Below are positions 11,042 through 24,997 of a stretch of DNA of 64,000 bases, one piece after another. This stretch comes from Desarmillaria ectypa (Eukaryota; Basidiomycota; Agaricomycetes; Agaricales; Physalacriaceae): positions 2,294,001 to 2,358,000 of the forward strand of contig JAUDYN010000006.1 in NCBI GenBank assembly GCA_030407005.1. The letters run 5' to 3'. Position 1 is the first letter of the stretch. Each line of letters begins with the position of its first letter. A program made the translations under genes and the position numbers. The notes beneath the pieces were generated by a model. The model worked only from the letters and a program-made list of their open reading frames with translations. It searched no databases and had not been told where the DNA came from.

Positions 11042-13160
11042 TTACACATTAAGCAACTCATATGCTTTACCACCCTCCTTCAAGAGTTTCTCGATCAACT
11101 TCATCCCTTCCATGACTTTCTCTTCCTCCAACTTCCTCCCCACTACTTGAACACCGACGGGCAGCCCATCCATCTTCGCAGAGTCATAGTCCTTATAAGC
11201 GCCCGCTTCAACAGCGTTCCGCGGCTCGAATTCTTCCAGCGCATCCAATTTCTCATTGACGTGGGTCACCGGAAGGACACCTGCCGTGTAATCCAGCTGC
11301 ATCGGTCAAATCAGACGCGATCAATTCCAGAGGGGACCGAGTAACACCTACCAGATTGAATAAAAACGTATACCCGCAGGACTTGAATCCCTCTTTCATG
11401 CCCCCATGTGGGACCGCCGGGAGCGCGTTCGGAACAGTCAACAGGAAATCCAAATCATGCTTGTTCCACATATCAAACCATCGCCGACGATAGGCCTCGC
11501 GTTGTGCAACCAAAAGCCAGTACTCCGTAATACTCTTCTCGTAGCATCTCTCCACTAGGCCCGCATATATCTTGTCACCCCGCAGGTAGCGGAGATACCA
11601 CACGTACAACCGCCGCATCCAGTGTGGGAGAGAAAACATGATCCTAGCTTGTCGAACGCCCGGATCATTGGCTTCACCCAGCTGGAATGGTTGCATTACC
11701 GTCTTGCCTAAGATGTATGTGAGAATTCATTCAGTAGATGAACATCAGAACAAACCTCCATCAGCAAGGAGAAGCTGGAAAGCGATCTTCAGTCCTTCGT
11801 ATGGACTTGGAGCGGGTCTTAAAGCCATTGTATAAGCTCCAGAAGGAAAAAAAGAGAGGCAGCTATACTCACACTGTAAATACTTCATGTCCGTGATTCT
11901 GGAGCGTCTCCACAACAGAGTATAATGCCCGCTTGCATGCAGGAGAAGGCAGAACAACACCTTCATAGCGTTAGAATTGTGATAAGAAATAAGACCAAGT
12001 AAATGTACGACTAACCGTCATCCCACATCACGCCCCATTTCAACTTCTTCTTGCTTAGATCGACCTCTCTCCACGGGAGGTTTATACACTGGAAAAATCT
12101 TTCATCACAAGTCTAGGTCATCGGAGCCGGCACTCACAGTATGGTCATAGTCCCAAGGTTTCTGGATAATGACAGCCTTCCAAAAGGTTTCGAGGTCTGC
12201 AAGTGTGCGTGCCATAGGAGAGCATACTGCCGCTACGCCCTCTTGGCCAGGTATGCTTGTGGCTCCTCCCAACTTCGGGAAACGAGTAGTCGACGATCGA
12301 ATGGTATAGACACCAGAATAATGGGAAGGTGTGCGCACAGAACCCGCAACGTCCGTTCCAAGTCCTGAGAGACAGATCAGCCATCGATTGGGAACATGAT
12401 GGCATCGTTCTTACCAATCCGTGAACCACCAAATGCAAGTAGAGCTGCCTCGCCACCAGATGATCCACCAGGAGAATAAGCAGGGTTGTGTGGGTTAGTT
12501 GTGCGACCAAACAGGTCCGACGACGATTCGAATGAGAGCAGGGTGATTGGAATCGTGGTCTTGACGAATGGAACGGCACCCGCGTCTCGAAGAAGTCGAA
12601 CGAGTTGGCCATCTTCTTCCATGGGCTGCCCGACCCATGCAGAGTATCCGATAGTCGAATCCCATCCTTTGACACCTACCGACTTAGAAGCAATCGTTCA
12701 GTCTTTGGCAGCTGAACCTTAGGAAACACTCACATCCTTCAAGCTGACCGGAACTCCGGCTAATGGACCGTTCTTGTTACATTCCTTTGCCCGAATTTCC
12801 GCCGAAGCGATCATGATCTCAGAGAGACAGTTGGTCTTAGCATGAGCTTTCAGCGCTTGCTTGCTGTACGCCACCAAAATATCGGACTAGAGTCTTATCT
12901 TTCAGTACACGGCTAACAAAGAGGTAGGTGAACGCACCGGGTCGCATGCTCCACTCTGCACACTCGCAACCAAATCTGCTATCGGTCGACAGAGTATCTC
13001 GGCATCATTTTTGCTCAAAGGCTCATGATAAGCAGGGCTCAAGTCTTCGATACGCTTCTTGCGCTCCTCTTGCTTTACACGACTGAAAAAAAGTTAGTTT
13101 AGAAGTGGATAAACAAAATCTTCCCTACCATGCTTTCCAGTGACTAAGAAACGACGCCAT
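11042..13160 (-). CDS. Amidase signature family enzyme, copy 1
   Basis: Seen: ATG at 13160 (MASFLSHWKACRVKQEERKK, spliced after 32 nt), then LSPAYHEPLSKNDAEILCRP and GPLAGVPVSLKD (catalytic Lys, about 12760). Then come FGRTTNPHNPAYSPGGSSGG (cis-Ser, about 12460) and DVAGSVR (nucleophile Ser, about 12355). The C-terminal half contains RQARIMFSLPHWMRRLYVWY, LDYTAGVLPVTHV and KMDGLPVGVQVVGRKLEEEK, with a stop at 11042. Known: the Lys-cis-Ser-Ser triad defines the amidase signature family. Fungal members of this length (about 550 residues) with the GGSSGGE and LDYTAGVLPVT blocks resemble fatty-acid-amide-hydrolase-like and acetamidase enzymes. Inference: a cytosolic hydrolase of amides, substrate unknown. 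All catalytic residues are present and no break is seen. A paralogue lies at 58612-60705 on the opposite strand. Confidence 0.92.
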
Positions 13161-14205
13161 TCAGGCTCAGCAGAGAGATAGAAGATTCCTCTTCATGCCA
13201 TTCGTTCACACGTCCGATAACCGCTCGTATCGATACCGGACCGGATGTTCTCATGAAGCGCGACGATAGCAACTAGTGAACCAAAAGGCAGGCATCCATC
13301 TAGTAGAGGATAACGTGACGTCCGGCAGAATTCAAACAAACCATTCGGGCCAGTCAGCCGAATCAGTCGTTTCTTTTATCTACGCGAGCGCTCCTGCGAC
13401 GGGAATTCTTCGGGATGGCATTACTTAATATGTTCTGTACATAGAAATTGGAAATGGGTTACAAGACGCATCGCAAGACCGCCGAAAAGTAACAATGGAC
13501 AATTCAGACGAGTCAGGAATCAATGGTTCAATTCACCTTTGACTTCCATACAGTCTAGAAACCGGACGCTTAAGCTCGACCTTATTCTAGTGACAGACTC
13601 CTCACGCAAAGAATTCGAGTAAGACCTGTGGGAAGGCAGTATTCAGGCCGGTAGAAATCATATGACACCTTCGACAACGCCTGATCCTTAATCTATCTCG
13701 TCGCTGTGTTTGCGGCAACGTTGCTGCCTGTCGAACTGCAGAAGTCACGTTAGCATGACACCGAACAATAGTTGACGAGAAACCTGAAGTACTAAGTTCC
13801 CTGAGTACTCAACTGAAGAACGGCTGTGGCGATAAATCGAACAGTTCCGTGTGGTCTCTCTTTGGGTAGATGTTAACGGAATACGTGATGGAAACGTATT
13901 ACGCCCCGTGGCTTGGTGATAGATATTGATTGAACTGTGGACGACGAGGGTGCGACGAGGGTAGGAAAGGGAGGCGAAAGGGCCAGTTCGTCGGCCATTA
14001 AATAAATAAAACAGAAATCGAATACCAAACTGCATTGGTTTTCTCGAACGTTGCGGGCCACTAGGTACGTAATGACTTACGTTCCCCGCTGCTCTGATAA
14101 ACTGATTTCCCGGAGAGCTGTATTCGCATCTTCGTTTGGGTCAGTCTGAGGATATCTAGACATGAATGATGACGGGCCTACTTTAGTAAACACTCAGTCA
14201 TAGAC
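13161..14205. other. Intergenic, no gene supported
   Basis: This is upstream of amidase copy 1 and downstream of the disordered minus-strand gene. The short minus-strand frames at 13745-14061 overlap each other in different phases and have no motif. Confidence 0.4.
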
Positions 14206-14746
14206 TTAGTCGCAAATTGACTCTACGAATTTCGAGCCATTTGCTCCAAGGCCACGAGGATGCTCTTGACGGCTACGAACCTCTTTGGGAGCGATTCGCG
14301 TCTTTTCTGGCGCCTTGGAACGTGGCGATTTCGCCTCCGACGGGACACTGACCACAGCACATTTAAGAGATTGTCTCAAGCGTGGCGTGCTTAGAGTATT
14401 AGGGTGTGCGGTAATGGTCGCGTCCAGGGATAAGGACCTTGTGTAAGTCGGCTTTCCTGAAATGTTAGAAAGCGGCAGCTTCGTGGCCTTCGTTAGCCTG
14501 CGGTAAAGTTCGCGCCGTCATCGAGTGTCTTTGTACGTAGGGATTGCGCATCATTCCTTTCATGAGCTCTGCTTTGGACGGAAGGTCACCTGTGGACACA
14601 GTACTTGACCGCCGCGACGGTATAGGGGAAGCCTCAGGCAAGGGTAATATCACACTCTCCGGTGCCTTCTGAGATGTGGACCGTTGGAGCGTTTGGGACG
14701 GCAGTGGTGCAGTATTTCTGCGAGGATTATTTTTTCGTAATTTCAT
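14206..14746 (-). CDS. Hypothetical basic, Ser/Pro-rich disordered protein
   Basis: Seen: ATG at 14746 opens MKLRKNNPRRNTAPLPSQ, rich in Ser, Pro, Thr and basic residues (ASPIPSRRSSTVSTGDLP). A second frame from about 14460 reads KPTYTRSLSLDATITAHP, then SEAKSPRSKAPEKTRIAP, and stops at 14206. A donor of good consensus (ACAG|GTGACC, about 14590) and an acceptor TTTCAG near 14463 would join the frames in phase, at the cost of removing SKAELMKGMMRNPYVQ. The true junction is unresolved. No domain is recognised. R-x-x-S and S-P sites suggest a phosphorylated regulatory protein, but that is inference. It is transcribed away from the metallophosphoesterase gene at 15453, with about 700 bp between them. 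Confidence 0.5.
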
Positions 14747-15452
14747 GATCGATAGAACGGGGCCGGTTATTCGCTGCGAGGGGAGAAAAGGCCCACAGTG
14801 AAGCTGTCGAGTGGCGAGCCTGTGGTCGAAGGAAGCCGATGCGTGTATATGCCACTATTCGAGAGAAGATGCTAAACAATAGATCAAGTTGTAAGGTTAT
14901 TTAAAATGGACAGTAGCGCAGAGTTACTTACGTTCGTTACTAGATTGTCAAGGAGGAGAGAAGCTGCTGTGGTTTGTCAGGACCCGTGAGAGTGAGAATG
15001 AAGACTACGAACACGCTCATTCGGGGGATGACAAAGACAAGGATAAATCGAGCGTCTCTTCCAGACCATTCAGCTCGTTAGACGACTCATGATGGAATAA
15101 AACAGAAAACAGGAAACAAAAAAAAGCACTGCCACCGGTCCGCTTCTCCGTATCGGCAGGCAAGGCCAGTCGGGATAAGCCTTGCAAAGTTATAACTATA
15201 CTTGTCCTATTACTAGTGTTCGTTTCCAAATACCCATTGCTCTTCTCGCTTGTGCCAAGTAAAGAATACAACGGTCTATCGTGCGGTACTCCAAATTCTT
15301 AGTGATCATGCCGGGACATAACTCTTGTTGCAGTAAGGACTTCGACTCCGCAACTGGCGCACACCTTTGCTACGAAGCTCCACCTATTCGCGTATCTTTT
15401 TAATTTTACGCCTGTGACATCCAGTAATTCACCTACCTGCGGAATCCACTTG
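14747..15452. promoter_or_regulatory. Divergent intergenic region
   Basis: This 706 bp stretch separates the start codons of the minus-strand hypothetical gene and the plus-strand metallophosphoesterase, and must contain both promoters. The 84-codon minus frame at 15017-15271 has no motif and is not called. Confidence 0.4.
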
Positions 15453-17180
15453 ATGGCGGTGATCATGGTCACAGTGCTCTCCTTGGGCCAGCTTATACAT
15501 GCTGCTCCTATCGGTTGAAACCTCCCTTATCCGGGTCATTCACTACCTCTGACCTCTGATTCCAGCAGTGGCAAAGTATAACCAAGCCTCCCTAGGAAAT
15601 ATCCTGACAAGCGGGAACCTGAATCCATACCCTGACATGCCACGCATTACTTTCCGTCCGGATGGGACCTTCAAAATCACCGTGTTCTCCGATTTGCACT
15701 TTGGAGAGGGCCATGAACAGGACGTTAATAGTACACGACTCATGAGGAAAGTCCTGCCAGAGGAGAAGCCTGATTTTGCGTGAGTCATGGTATCACCATC
15801 GCCTGATCAGCTGTTTACAACGAAACTTGTTGAATAGTGTGATCAATGGCGATTTGATTACGGGTGAATGTCAGTTTCTCTGTTTGGGCTTTTTGAATTG
15901 ATGATTCCACGAAACCTCAGACACGTTCAGAGAAAATTCTACAACGCTTGTAGACCGGATTGTTGCCCCCTTTAATGAATTTCGCGTTCCCTTTGCTTCT
16001 TCTCATGGCGTCAGTCTTCATACATCAGTTTGTGCGTGCAGGTACTAATCCTAAAGCCTAAAAGAACCATGATAATCAGGTCAATATTACCCATCTCGAG
16101 GAGATCATTCGTGAGCGGCAAGTAAGCTCTTTTAGTTACACTCGTTCCGCGCCACCCGGAGTAGGAGGGGAGGGCGGTCCAGGAAATTATTGGGTCCCGG
16201 TGAGTCGAAGATGCTTGGCTTGGAGAAGACTCGCCTTACTTCAATCTAAGGTATATGCGAACGAAGAAGGTGAGATTGTACGCTGTTCATACAACTACTG
16301 AAGCATCATGTTTTGTGTTTTACAGATCATTATCCCGTCCTTATTCTATGGTTCTTTGACTCTCGAGGTAAACAACGACGTATTAATTTGGAATCCCTGC
16401 TAAGCCCATTAGGTGGATTTTCGCCTGGTGAAAATTCAACACCAGTGCCCGATTGGGTCGATTCTTCTGTTGCGGAGTGGATTGAGAGCGAAACTGCCTC
16501 AATGGAAAATGAATGGGGGCCTGTAGAGAATCGGGGAGCATTGGCATTTGTCCATATTCCGCCGTGAGTCTTCTCGAACTTCAATTATCTCCGCTTACAC
16601 TTTCAAATTTAGGCATGCTGTGCAGTCACTTCAGTCAACATTGAACAATACCTCAAATCCAGGGCTCAACGGTATGCTCTTTTACCTTTGCCATTACGTC
16701 TGGTCTTAATGCTCTCCATACAGAGGATACTCTTGGGCAAGGTAGCACACAAGCTAGTTCCCAGGATTCAGATGCCGGCAAAGATGAGCCGTTCTGGAAT
16801 GCTTTGAATAAATATGTCAAAAATCTTCATGCTGTGGTTTCTGGTCATGGTGAGCGGTAGTGAATTGTTGTTGCTAACGCCATCGACTTACTGGTACATT
16901 ATAGATCACGGAAACGAATGGTGCTCTCGGGCGACAGCTAAGAATGTTATATTTTGTTTTAACAAGCACTCCGGGTACTGTGTGTCTGACTAATACCGGC
17001 CTGAAAAACTAATGAAGCTGCAGATACGGTGGGTATGGGCAATATTCGTGGGGCTTTGGCATTCGCAACCTGGTATTCACGTCAACAGATCCTAAGGACG
17101 GCGTGGAGACTTGGATCAGGCTTGAGGGAGGTGAAACCAGGGCAAGGATTGTACTTGATGATAACTACGGTAAGGTTTAG
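15453..17180 (+). CDS. Secreted calcineurin-like metallophosphoesterase (Dcr2-like)
   Basis: Seen: ATG at 15453 begins a signal peptide (MAVIMVTVLSLGQLIHAAP), followed by a short intron. About twelve exons give roughly 380 residues. The metallophosphoesterase blocks appear in order: FSDLHFGEGHEQD (about 15690), INGDLITGE (about 15850), SSHGNHDN (about 16000, split by an intron) and VSGHDHGNEW (about 16840, split by an intron). Together they supply the Asp/His/Asn ligands of a two-metal site. Known: this order and the D-L-H-F-G-E form match the fungal Dcr2/PhoD-like calcineurin superfamily. Inference: an extracellular or secretory-pathway phosphomonoesterase; four or so N-x-S/T sites support secretion. 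The last exon can end at TAG 17178-17180 or, if the GGTAAGG donor is used, at TGA 17228-17230. The enzyme looks intact. Confidence 0.9.
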
Positions 17181-17230
17181 TTTTTCGCAGTCTTTCTCTC
17201 ACTTTTAACCAACTACCTTGTGCAGTATGA

Positions 17231-20200
17231 ATGTCACCTAACAAGGTCAATGGTAACGATTAGCTGAACCTCTACTGACAATTGAAATGCGATGTTCGCC
17301 GATGTTCCTATGACGGTACGCCGGCCTCCATTGTTCGTGAAGTATCGTTGTATTATGTACCAGGTGCCGCAGGTCTCATCTTCTGTCATTGACAATGATG
17401 TTACCACTTCACAAGATGAGAAGGCTTGAGACGGTATCACGTTGACGATAACATGTGTTGCCGTCTCTGCCCTGAGATCTTGTCTGGGGCTCTTGCAAAG
17501 GACGTACGTTCGTACTCCGGTTGTTTTCGGGCCTAATCGCTGCTGCTTGAAGAAGGCCAGTCGAAACATCGACTTCCCTCTTTCTTTGATGGTTGCCAGA
17601 TGTCACTGCAAGGAATCCACTACATCTAGCTTCTAAGTTCTTTACGCTCGCCGTGTGTGCCCCTTGATGACGACATATACATGAGTTCAACCAACCGTCG
17701 CTGTGGTTTCCTTACTGGGGTTGATGTTCTCACTTCAACGGCTTCTGGATGGGATTCACACTCGTTCCTAGTTAGCAGCTATCTTGGGTCGGGGGAACGC
17801 TATCGGATAACAGATACAATTATGTTTGGACACGGCAAAATCAGTCTATCATAGCCGGGATCCTCGATGGATTTTTCTGTTTCCTTGTATTTCGACACGT
17901 GAAAATTGGTTACGTATCAGGACTGACTATGCGTTCCTTCAGTTTTGTCGCTATTAGATACATCCAAATAATCCCACGAAACCGCTATCTTCTTGCAGAC
18001 TTCGTCGTTTCCTGGCTTTTGTCAACGGCGCTTGTATCTCTCTTTCCTAATACCCTCAAACCTACCATCTTTACGGATTTATAAGCTCATATTATGACTG
18101 ATACGATCGAATCAGATTCTTCGGCGAGCGGGGATACGATCTCGTTCCCGGCATCCTAGGTTCCGGTGTTGCGACGAGAAGGACTGATCCCCAGGCGTAC
18201 AGGTATATTCTGTTCGGTTTCTGGTCTTTGCTTTTCTCGCGGTCGACATGTGCTTCTGTCTCCGTACTCTGGTCCTGGGCTATCCAGATTCCGACTATGA
18301 ACATTGTTAGCTCCGAGTTGAATATTTGTTGTCGCACCATGGAAGTATCCAAGTCGCGCTATGTCGTCGGCATTTGTCTCAAGAGGTACGCTCTCTATAT
18401 GTCTGTTCCTTGCGTTCTGACGTTGATTCACCTACGGCCAGGAACAGAAATCTCGGTATGGTGTACAATAGAAGCGAACGAAAAAAAAAACGATCCCTTT
18501 GGTAGCTTCTAGTGAAGATTTGGAGGTCAATGAGAGTGCGGTAGACCCTCAGATGAGTTCCGTCTGTTGTATGTTCCAACATTACGATACGGGACATTAG
18601 GGCATGCTTCAAGCTAAGACGATATGAACAAAGTATTGCTTACCCTGACTGAGCAGTGACCTAGATAAGATGTGGACACGGAGTTCCGGTGTCTTAAGAT
18701 TCAGAGTGGATTCGTTACATCGCACAGTAGCAGATACACATGACATTGTATCTCATATGCGGACAACTGAAGCCGTTGGAAGACCGCTGTGAAAGCGGAT
18801 GGATGGTACTCTCTTTACGATATAGACATAAAGATCCTCTCTTCAAGTCCACCATCATACGTGCGAGCCTGATGCACCACTGAACCCAGCCGTGGGGCTC
18901 AATTCTTTGTTATTGCCTCCATTCGTGATTAATAACATCAACTCCCATGTTGTCTCGCAATCATAGTGCTTCTCGCTGGCGCCGCGGACATATCAGGCCA
19001 TATCATGATGGCATGAACGTTACAAGGGCTAGTCAAATATGAATTGGACCCTCCGAAGCGGGTATTGAACGAGGGTAAACTGGGGCTCGATGCGTCATCG
19101 GTACGAGGAACATGACGTTACGATGGCCATCAACTATACAAATTTCTCTGCCACCAGATGGCAGAAGTCTACAGCACCGCCGGTGGTGTCACAAACGGTC
19201 ATGAGGCACCGTGTGCACCGTGTCGGCCTTTGGCCGTTCCACATATCAGTCGACATTGAACTATACGTACTAGAAAAGCAACTTGGGCAACCCCGCAGGT
19301 CCTCTTGTCAGATTATGAGGTCACTTTTTCCGGGCTTGCTGGGATGAGTGTCAGGTATCTAAGCCACATTCAGTCACCTTTAGTTCCTGATTGTCAGGTA
19401 CTCATCCATCAATGTTTCTTTTCTGATGAGTTTCGGAATCAAGACACACGATGTGCGGACTGCCCAGCTGTCATCGAATTCCAGATGTAGCCATGCCATG
19501 TATATACCATCCATGTGCTATCCTGCGCTATCTTCTCCTAGAGTACTTATATCAGTGTTTCAACGATGTTCATTTAGCACAGAAATTCAATTTGTGAATT
19601 GAAGTTCGACAGGCAGAGCTGCAGGGAGACCCGATTTTCAAATTATCGCCCAACTGGAATTGAAAGTACATTGCTTCGTTCTGTCAAAACATCCTAGTAT
19701 ATAGAACATCAGTGAATCCCGTCTTTAAATTTTATGCGATTTACAATGTTAATTTTCGATATGTCTGTGAGAAGGGACCGCATGATTTTGAGGGGTCATG
19801 CGAGGGTGAACCTCTCAAGAAAAACAAGAATTTAAGTGGAGTTGCGATGTAGCATTGTCTCACAACAAGGATGATCTTACCTGGGCTAAAAGTGCAAGAA
19901 AGAAGGAGACGCCCGGGTCCCGGAGATCGGGCCGGCCTCAAACCAACGAGTTCAACCACTCGCTATTCGTGTTCCTTTCAACTGCTCAATGACTTTGCTG
20001 CTAAGGTGCGTTTACAGCGTCAGACACAACTCAAAAGATGTTCACCAGTCCGTACTGCTCCCAGGTACCAGCATATCAAAAAACAATTTTATCTAGTGTT
20101 GCAAGACATGATACATTCATATTTTCCCCTTGATTATCCAACGTACGGAATTTGTCTGCTACTAAGACCCCTTTCTACGTTAAAGCGACGACCGATTCTT

Positions 20201-23200
20201 GAACAGTCTATCCGACTCAAGAGCGTTGTATAGCGTCAGAACAGTTACCGACTGCATGGAAAATTAGATACTTCCTTGTTCTCCTGGAGTGGGGTCATCT
20301 ATAATGGGGAATCCTGGACTCGACGTATAGCCGCTCTGAAGAAGATAACTAATTTTGCCAGTTAAGCTCCACTCCCGAAAACAAGTCCCTTGCGCAATAA
20401 CTGGGGATATACTCTTAGAAGGCGACTTGCGCCGTGTATCACCATCCACATCTATCGCATACCGCGACGTCTTGGCAGTAATATCGTTAAACCCTTCGGT
20501 CAGGGTCTTTTCTTGCATACGCAAACAAATTAAAAGGAACCAATGTCTTTGCGATACATTAATGTAATGTCCGGCGAGTCTAGGTCAGCAGGTGAGTCCC
20601 TTCAGCGTCATCGGTATTTTCGACAAGTTCCTTACGGCCTCTTCAATAGGGAGTCATTAATTGAAGACTGTCCTTCTCTTTGCATCAACCGCCTGCCCGC
20701 CTCTCTGTAATAGCGGGATTCTGTACCACTTTGATAGATGGCGGAGCAAAGATTCGTACCTTCTATCATGATTATTACTTGATGTTAATTCTGCCCTTCC
20801 AATTCTATTTGCAAAGCGGCCGCATCCGACTTTCAAAAATGACTGCTCCCGCCAAGCAAAGTGGTAAATTGTGGTCAACACCCAGTCCCCGTATATGCTC
20901 CGCATTCTTAATTTACCTCTCAGGTCCGTTAATGGCGCAACGTTGAACAACTTACGGTAGCGCCTGAGTACTCGGGATGTTTCAATTCATCATTACCAAA
21001 TCCGGGTTAAGGTTCAAACTTCCTGCTCCGGACACTCCTGGTAAACAGTTATTTCGGGCCAGGCAAAAACCGGCAAAAATGGGTGGATACACTGTTAGAG
21101 CCGGTATGTTTTTAGCTTCGAAAAAACGGTCCAAAAAATGTTGTGACTTTCTATGTGATCTTTTGACAGGAAAAAGGATCTCCTAAAAATAAGATGAAAA
21201 ACAGCACTTTTTCGTCCTCTTTTAGCAGCACGGAAAATAGATCGATAAAGTGGTTTCCGTTGTTCTGGACAATGGAAATTACTTCTCCTTTGTCAAAAAC
21301 GTGTTCTTTATAGTGCGTAAAACAGAAAACAAAGTTTTTTAATTATGTTTTTTAGATCCTGATTTACGGGTGTAAGAAGACGATCAAAATTCACATGCAT
21401 TTTTAGGTCCCAAAAAGCAGCCGACACCAGCATTGATAACACGAAATTCTGACAAAGTTTATTGATCGCAGCAAAATGAGTCAGGTTTCCCATTAATGGT
21501 AACGCCTACGGATTTTGGTGTGATTAAAAGACTTCGTCAAATTTTCATCTCCATTTTGATTGTTTCCCTTGCATTCTGACCGGCGCGAGTTAGTCACCTG
21601 CCGGGAGTGGGTGTGAATGTCTTTTTTCCCTCTATGTCTATCATGATACGGCCTTAGGTATGAGTTACAAAGCTCGCCTGTTCAATCAGTATTGAATGTC
21701 CACAGTGGTTCAAAGGCGCCCGAAGTGACGATACGGTCCCACTAGAGAATGTGCACCGCCATGAACAAGCGATCGTCGTGCACCCCCCAACGCACACCGT
21801 CTTCGTTATGCGGCAATCATATGGATATTCTGTCAAGTGTGAATCTTCACGTCCTTTGAGGTATGTTGCACTATGAATAAGTACCTGCAAGGTGTCAGAC
21901 ATCTTCGCATCCGAGCCTTCCGATCATGTTAAAGTTGCTGGTATTCTACAAGACGACAACCCAACAACTCGTCTTTCACTTTTCCATCGATGCCCATCCC
22001 CCCGGACAAATATAGAGATGGTTGTATTGAGTTTTTGACTAACGGAAAGATGTAATCATATATCAGTTAATAAAATATGTTGAGCCGCATCGAAGCCATT
22101 ATTACACAGACAACCTATAAGTCATTCCGAACGGTAAGCACGGTACCGGATGATGAAAAGCTTCCTCGCCTCACCTCCAAACGACGTCATGAAATCACTG
22201 GCCCTTCGAATTAATGGAGGGATGTCACCTACGATCACAGACGATCGAGTGTGACTTGATACGTGTACTTCTTAAATAGCACATGGTTACGTCCAAGGCT
22301 GATGAAAGGTCCTAGGGAGTCAGCGGTTGAATAACTTGGAAAGTTATGATACTCCACTTGGTTGCGGCTGGTTCTGTCGATCCCGATGACCTCCTCAGTG
22401 AGAGAACCTTTCTAACCAGTCGGAAGAACAGTTTACATGCTCGGTACCGGTCTGGAGGGTGTGCTTCACCTAATCCCGATACTTAAAACCATCCTAACAG
22501 ATCGGGCTCAACAAGAGAACTGGATTTGAGAGGGATATTCATAATTTCACCAGTAAGCGCATTGAAGGAAGACTCGGAATTGTCCCAATTTTGAGTAAAG
22601 TCATGGAGCGCTTCTCGTCAGCATCGATAGGGGGCGGGGCTTTCAGTCTTGGTGGTTCTCGTCGGTAAAGTAGATGAGAAGTAGAAACCCTAAATAAGAA
22701 GTTGTAGGCAGACTTAACGGTGCTTCGATGAGCATCGTGATCTCCGAACGGGAAGCACCATTTTTGTGCTCTACTGATGTCTCAGCTTTGGATCCGCGAG
22801 TAGAACGTACGAGGGCAGAAAATAACCGGTCTGGTCGGGACGCACTTCCGGACCGCATATCAGGCTCGAACGGAGGATAAAAAATATATCTTTAGTTCTG
22901 TATGTCATGAACGCCGCAAGATAAAGATAGAGGATCATAACAGAGAATATATGATGCAGAAAAACTGTCGGATCATCACCCCGTACAGGCTCGATTTCCC
23001 TTCAGCCGAGGTCCGTTGATAGAAGAATTACGGTACGATCCACCCGTGTTCTCAAAGAGAAGCTGGCAGATGTTTCCCGCGTGTGATAACGCCACAAAGA
23101 ACATACAGTGAAAGCGAGCAGGAGCGTGAAACCGATGGTTTGAATTCGGTAACATTTGTCAGAGCTTGCCAACGAGCCGTCGGCGACTGTAAGAAATAGG

Positions 23201-24997
23201 AAAAGGCTCTCATGCTAGTACTCGGTGATGTATATTTTACACGGCCGCAGTCTGTTCAGAGAAAGTACCTGCGAGTTGCGCAGTGGGGGAGAGACCGTTG
23301 CTCAGAAACAGCGATACGATCTCCAGGGAAATGGGCCGCGAAGAGCCAGGACAGTCATTTGCGTGGGAACACATGAGAACAATAAAGGCTATGTTCAACT
23401 CCAAAGCAGAGAAGGACCGTAATTGTGGCATTAAAATCCCATCGCATACATATTGCCTCCGGCTCGAGGAGCCCGAACAAGCGACGCAGTCACGACAGAA
23501 ACGCCGTCCTATTGTATCCCGAGCATCCCGTTCCCCCCGAAATGTCACTGAGGGGTCGCATGTTTTTCGCCACAGGTCTAGACAGGACACACAAAGACAG
23601 ACAGTCCTACCCGATGCACAGAAGGCCCACTGATCTGAAAAATATATGCACAGCAAACACAGCAAACGTCGGACATTAGAGTTATCATTTCACGATGTGG
23701 AGGCCAGAATTGTTTCGGTGGAGGTGTGGAGGCGGAGGAACGGCAGTGAATGCGGATTTTGCCATCGGTTATCACGCATCATCGGGCTTTGACTTCGGAA
23801 AACTGACATCTGCAAGTGTCACCGAAGGTCATCAATGATTCACAGGCCACAGTGGTGTGCCTGCGAATCCTCTGCGACGACCGGTAGAGTGAGAGCACGG
23901 TAGACAGACACCGTGGTCGTTATGCAGTAATACTGCATCAGAAACCGGTGTTCTGAAGTCGGGGGGATATCTAGTTCGTAGCCCAAGCAACATCGTTTGG
24001 ACATTGAACTTGCACAATCTATGGCGGTGTTTAGTGCTAGCGTCAACAGTAGAGAAGGATGGCGGGACAAGAACGGAAAGCGGAATTGAGTAAGTTTTTG
24101 AAATGGTTCGGTGAATGAAATTCAAGCGATGGATACTTCATATCGATTACGCCACAAGGAAGCTGGAAGCCGGTGCAGTCCAGAACACAAGCCTATGAAA
24201 TACATAAAGTGAGTATGTAGTACCCAGACGCTCTTGGTAGGAACGATCTCTTGAGTATCTTGGGTATTCCAATTTTCAAGTTTCACCAAAGAAGAAGGTT
24301 GAAGTATACACTGAAGTGGAGACAAAATTTTGGAGAACTACCACGCCGAAGTGTGGCGGAAACTACGATCCAGGCAGAAAGATTGAGTGATTGTGCACAG
24401 TTGACGACACATGTGAAGTAGATCAGAGATGACCCTAGCATTTACTATGTATATTTTTTTTGTCTAAACCGGATTTGGGCGGTCATTCGTCGGTGGATAG
24501 AGTAACAGTAAATTGAATGTATGGAAGATTTCCTAGGATGATGCTGGCAGAATGCAATTGAACGGCCTGAGGTCAGGTCCACTGGATGAGGGTTGCTAGG
24601 TGTACGTTTGAGCGTCAAGCGTAAACACGACATTGGCCGTGTTACACCCCGTATTGAAGAGGAGGCACCATCAGTTCATGATGCATTGATACCGTAAGAG
24701 ACACCGATCATAGGGTGGCAGGGAGGAAACGGAGAATAAACGGAAATACTGTATCTTGAGATAATGCTTGTAAAATGTTTTTGCAAGTTGAATGTGAGTA
24801 CTAGGATACATATCAATACATACGGAACAGAATGCGGTACAATAACAAGCCAATGTATGCGTGAGACGAGATATGAAGCAAAGAGCGTGGTCATACAAAT
24901 GAATGTGCATGTTCAACAAATCGAAGAGAAGGAGCGTGCGAGGTCCAGTGAGTAAACAAGAAACGGAGGAAGATCCGAATGCAATAAAATATACAAT
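17231..24997. other. Gene-poor tract, left part
   Basis: About 7.8 kb in which no ORF exceeds about 140 codons and overlapping frames on both strands are equally open, as expected for decayed or non-coding DNA. The minus-strand pieces near 22.6-24.1 kb (for example TIGFTLLLAFTVC near 23130) are hydrophobic and could be relics of a multi-pass membrane gene, but I cannot chain them. Around 21.0-21.5 kb the sequence becomes rich in A and T runs. No transposase, reverse transcriptase or terminal repeat is recognised by eye. Confidence 0.45.

Noticed and set aside
20977..21186. Plus-strand basic 69-codon frame
   Set aside because: It is AT-rich, made largely of Lys codons from A-runs, and has no homologue I recognise.
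23237..23679. Overlapping frames of 84-142 codons on both strands
   Set aside because: Composition is random-like and Cys/Arg-heavy, no start context or splice chain supports them, and both strands are equally open.
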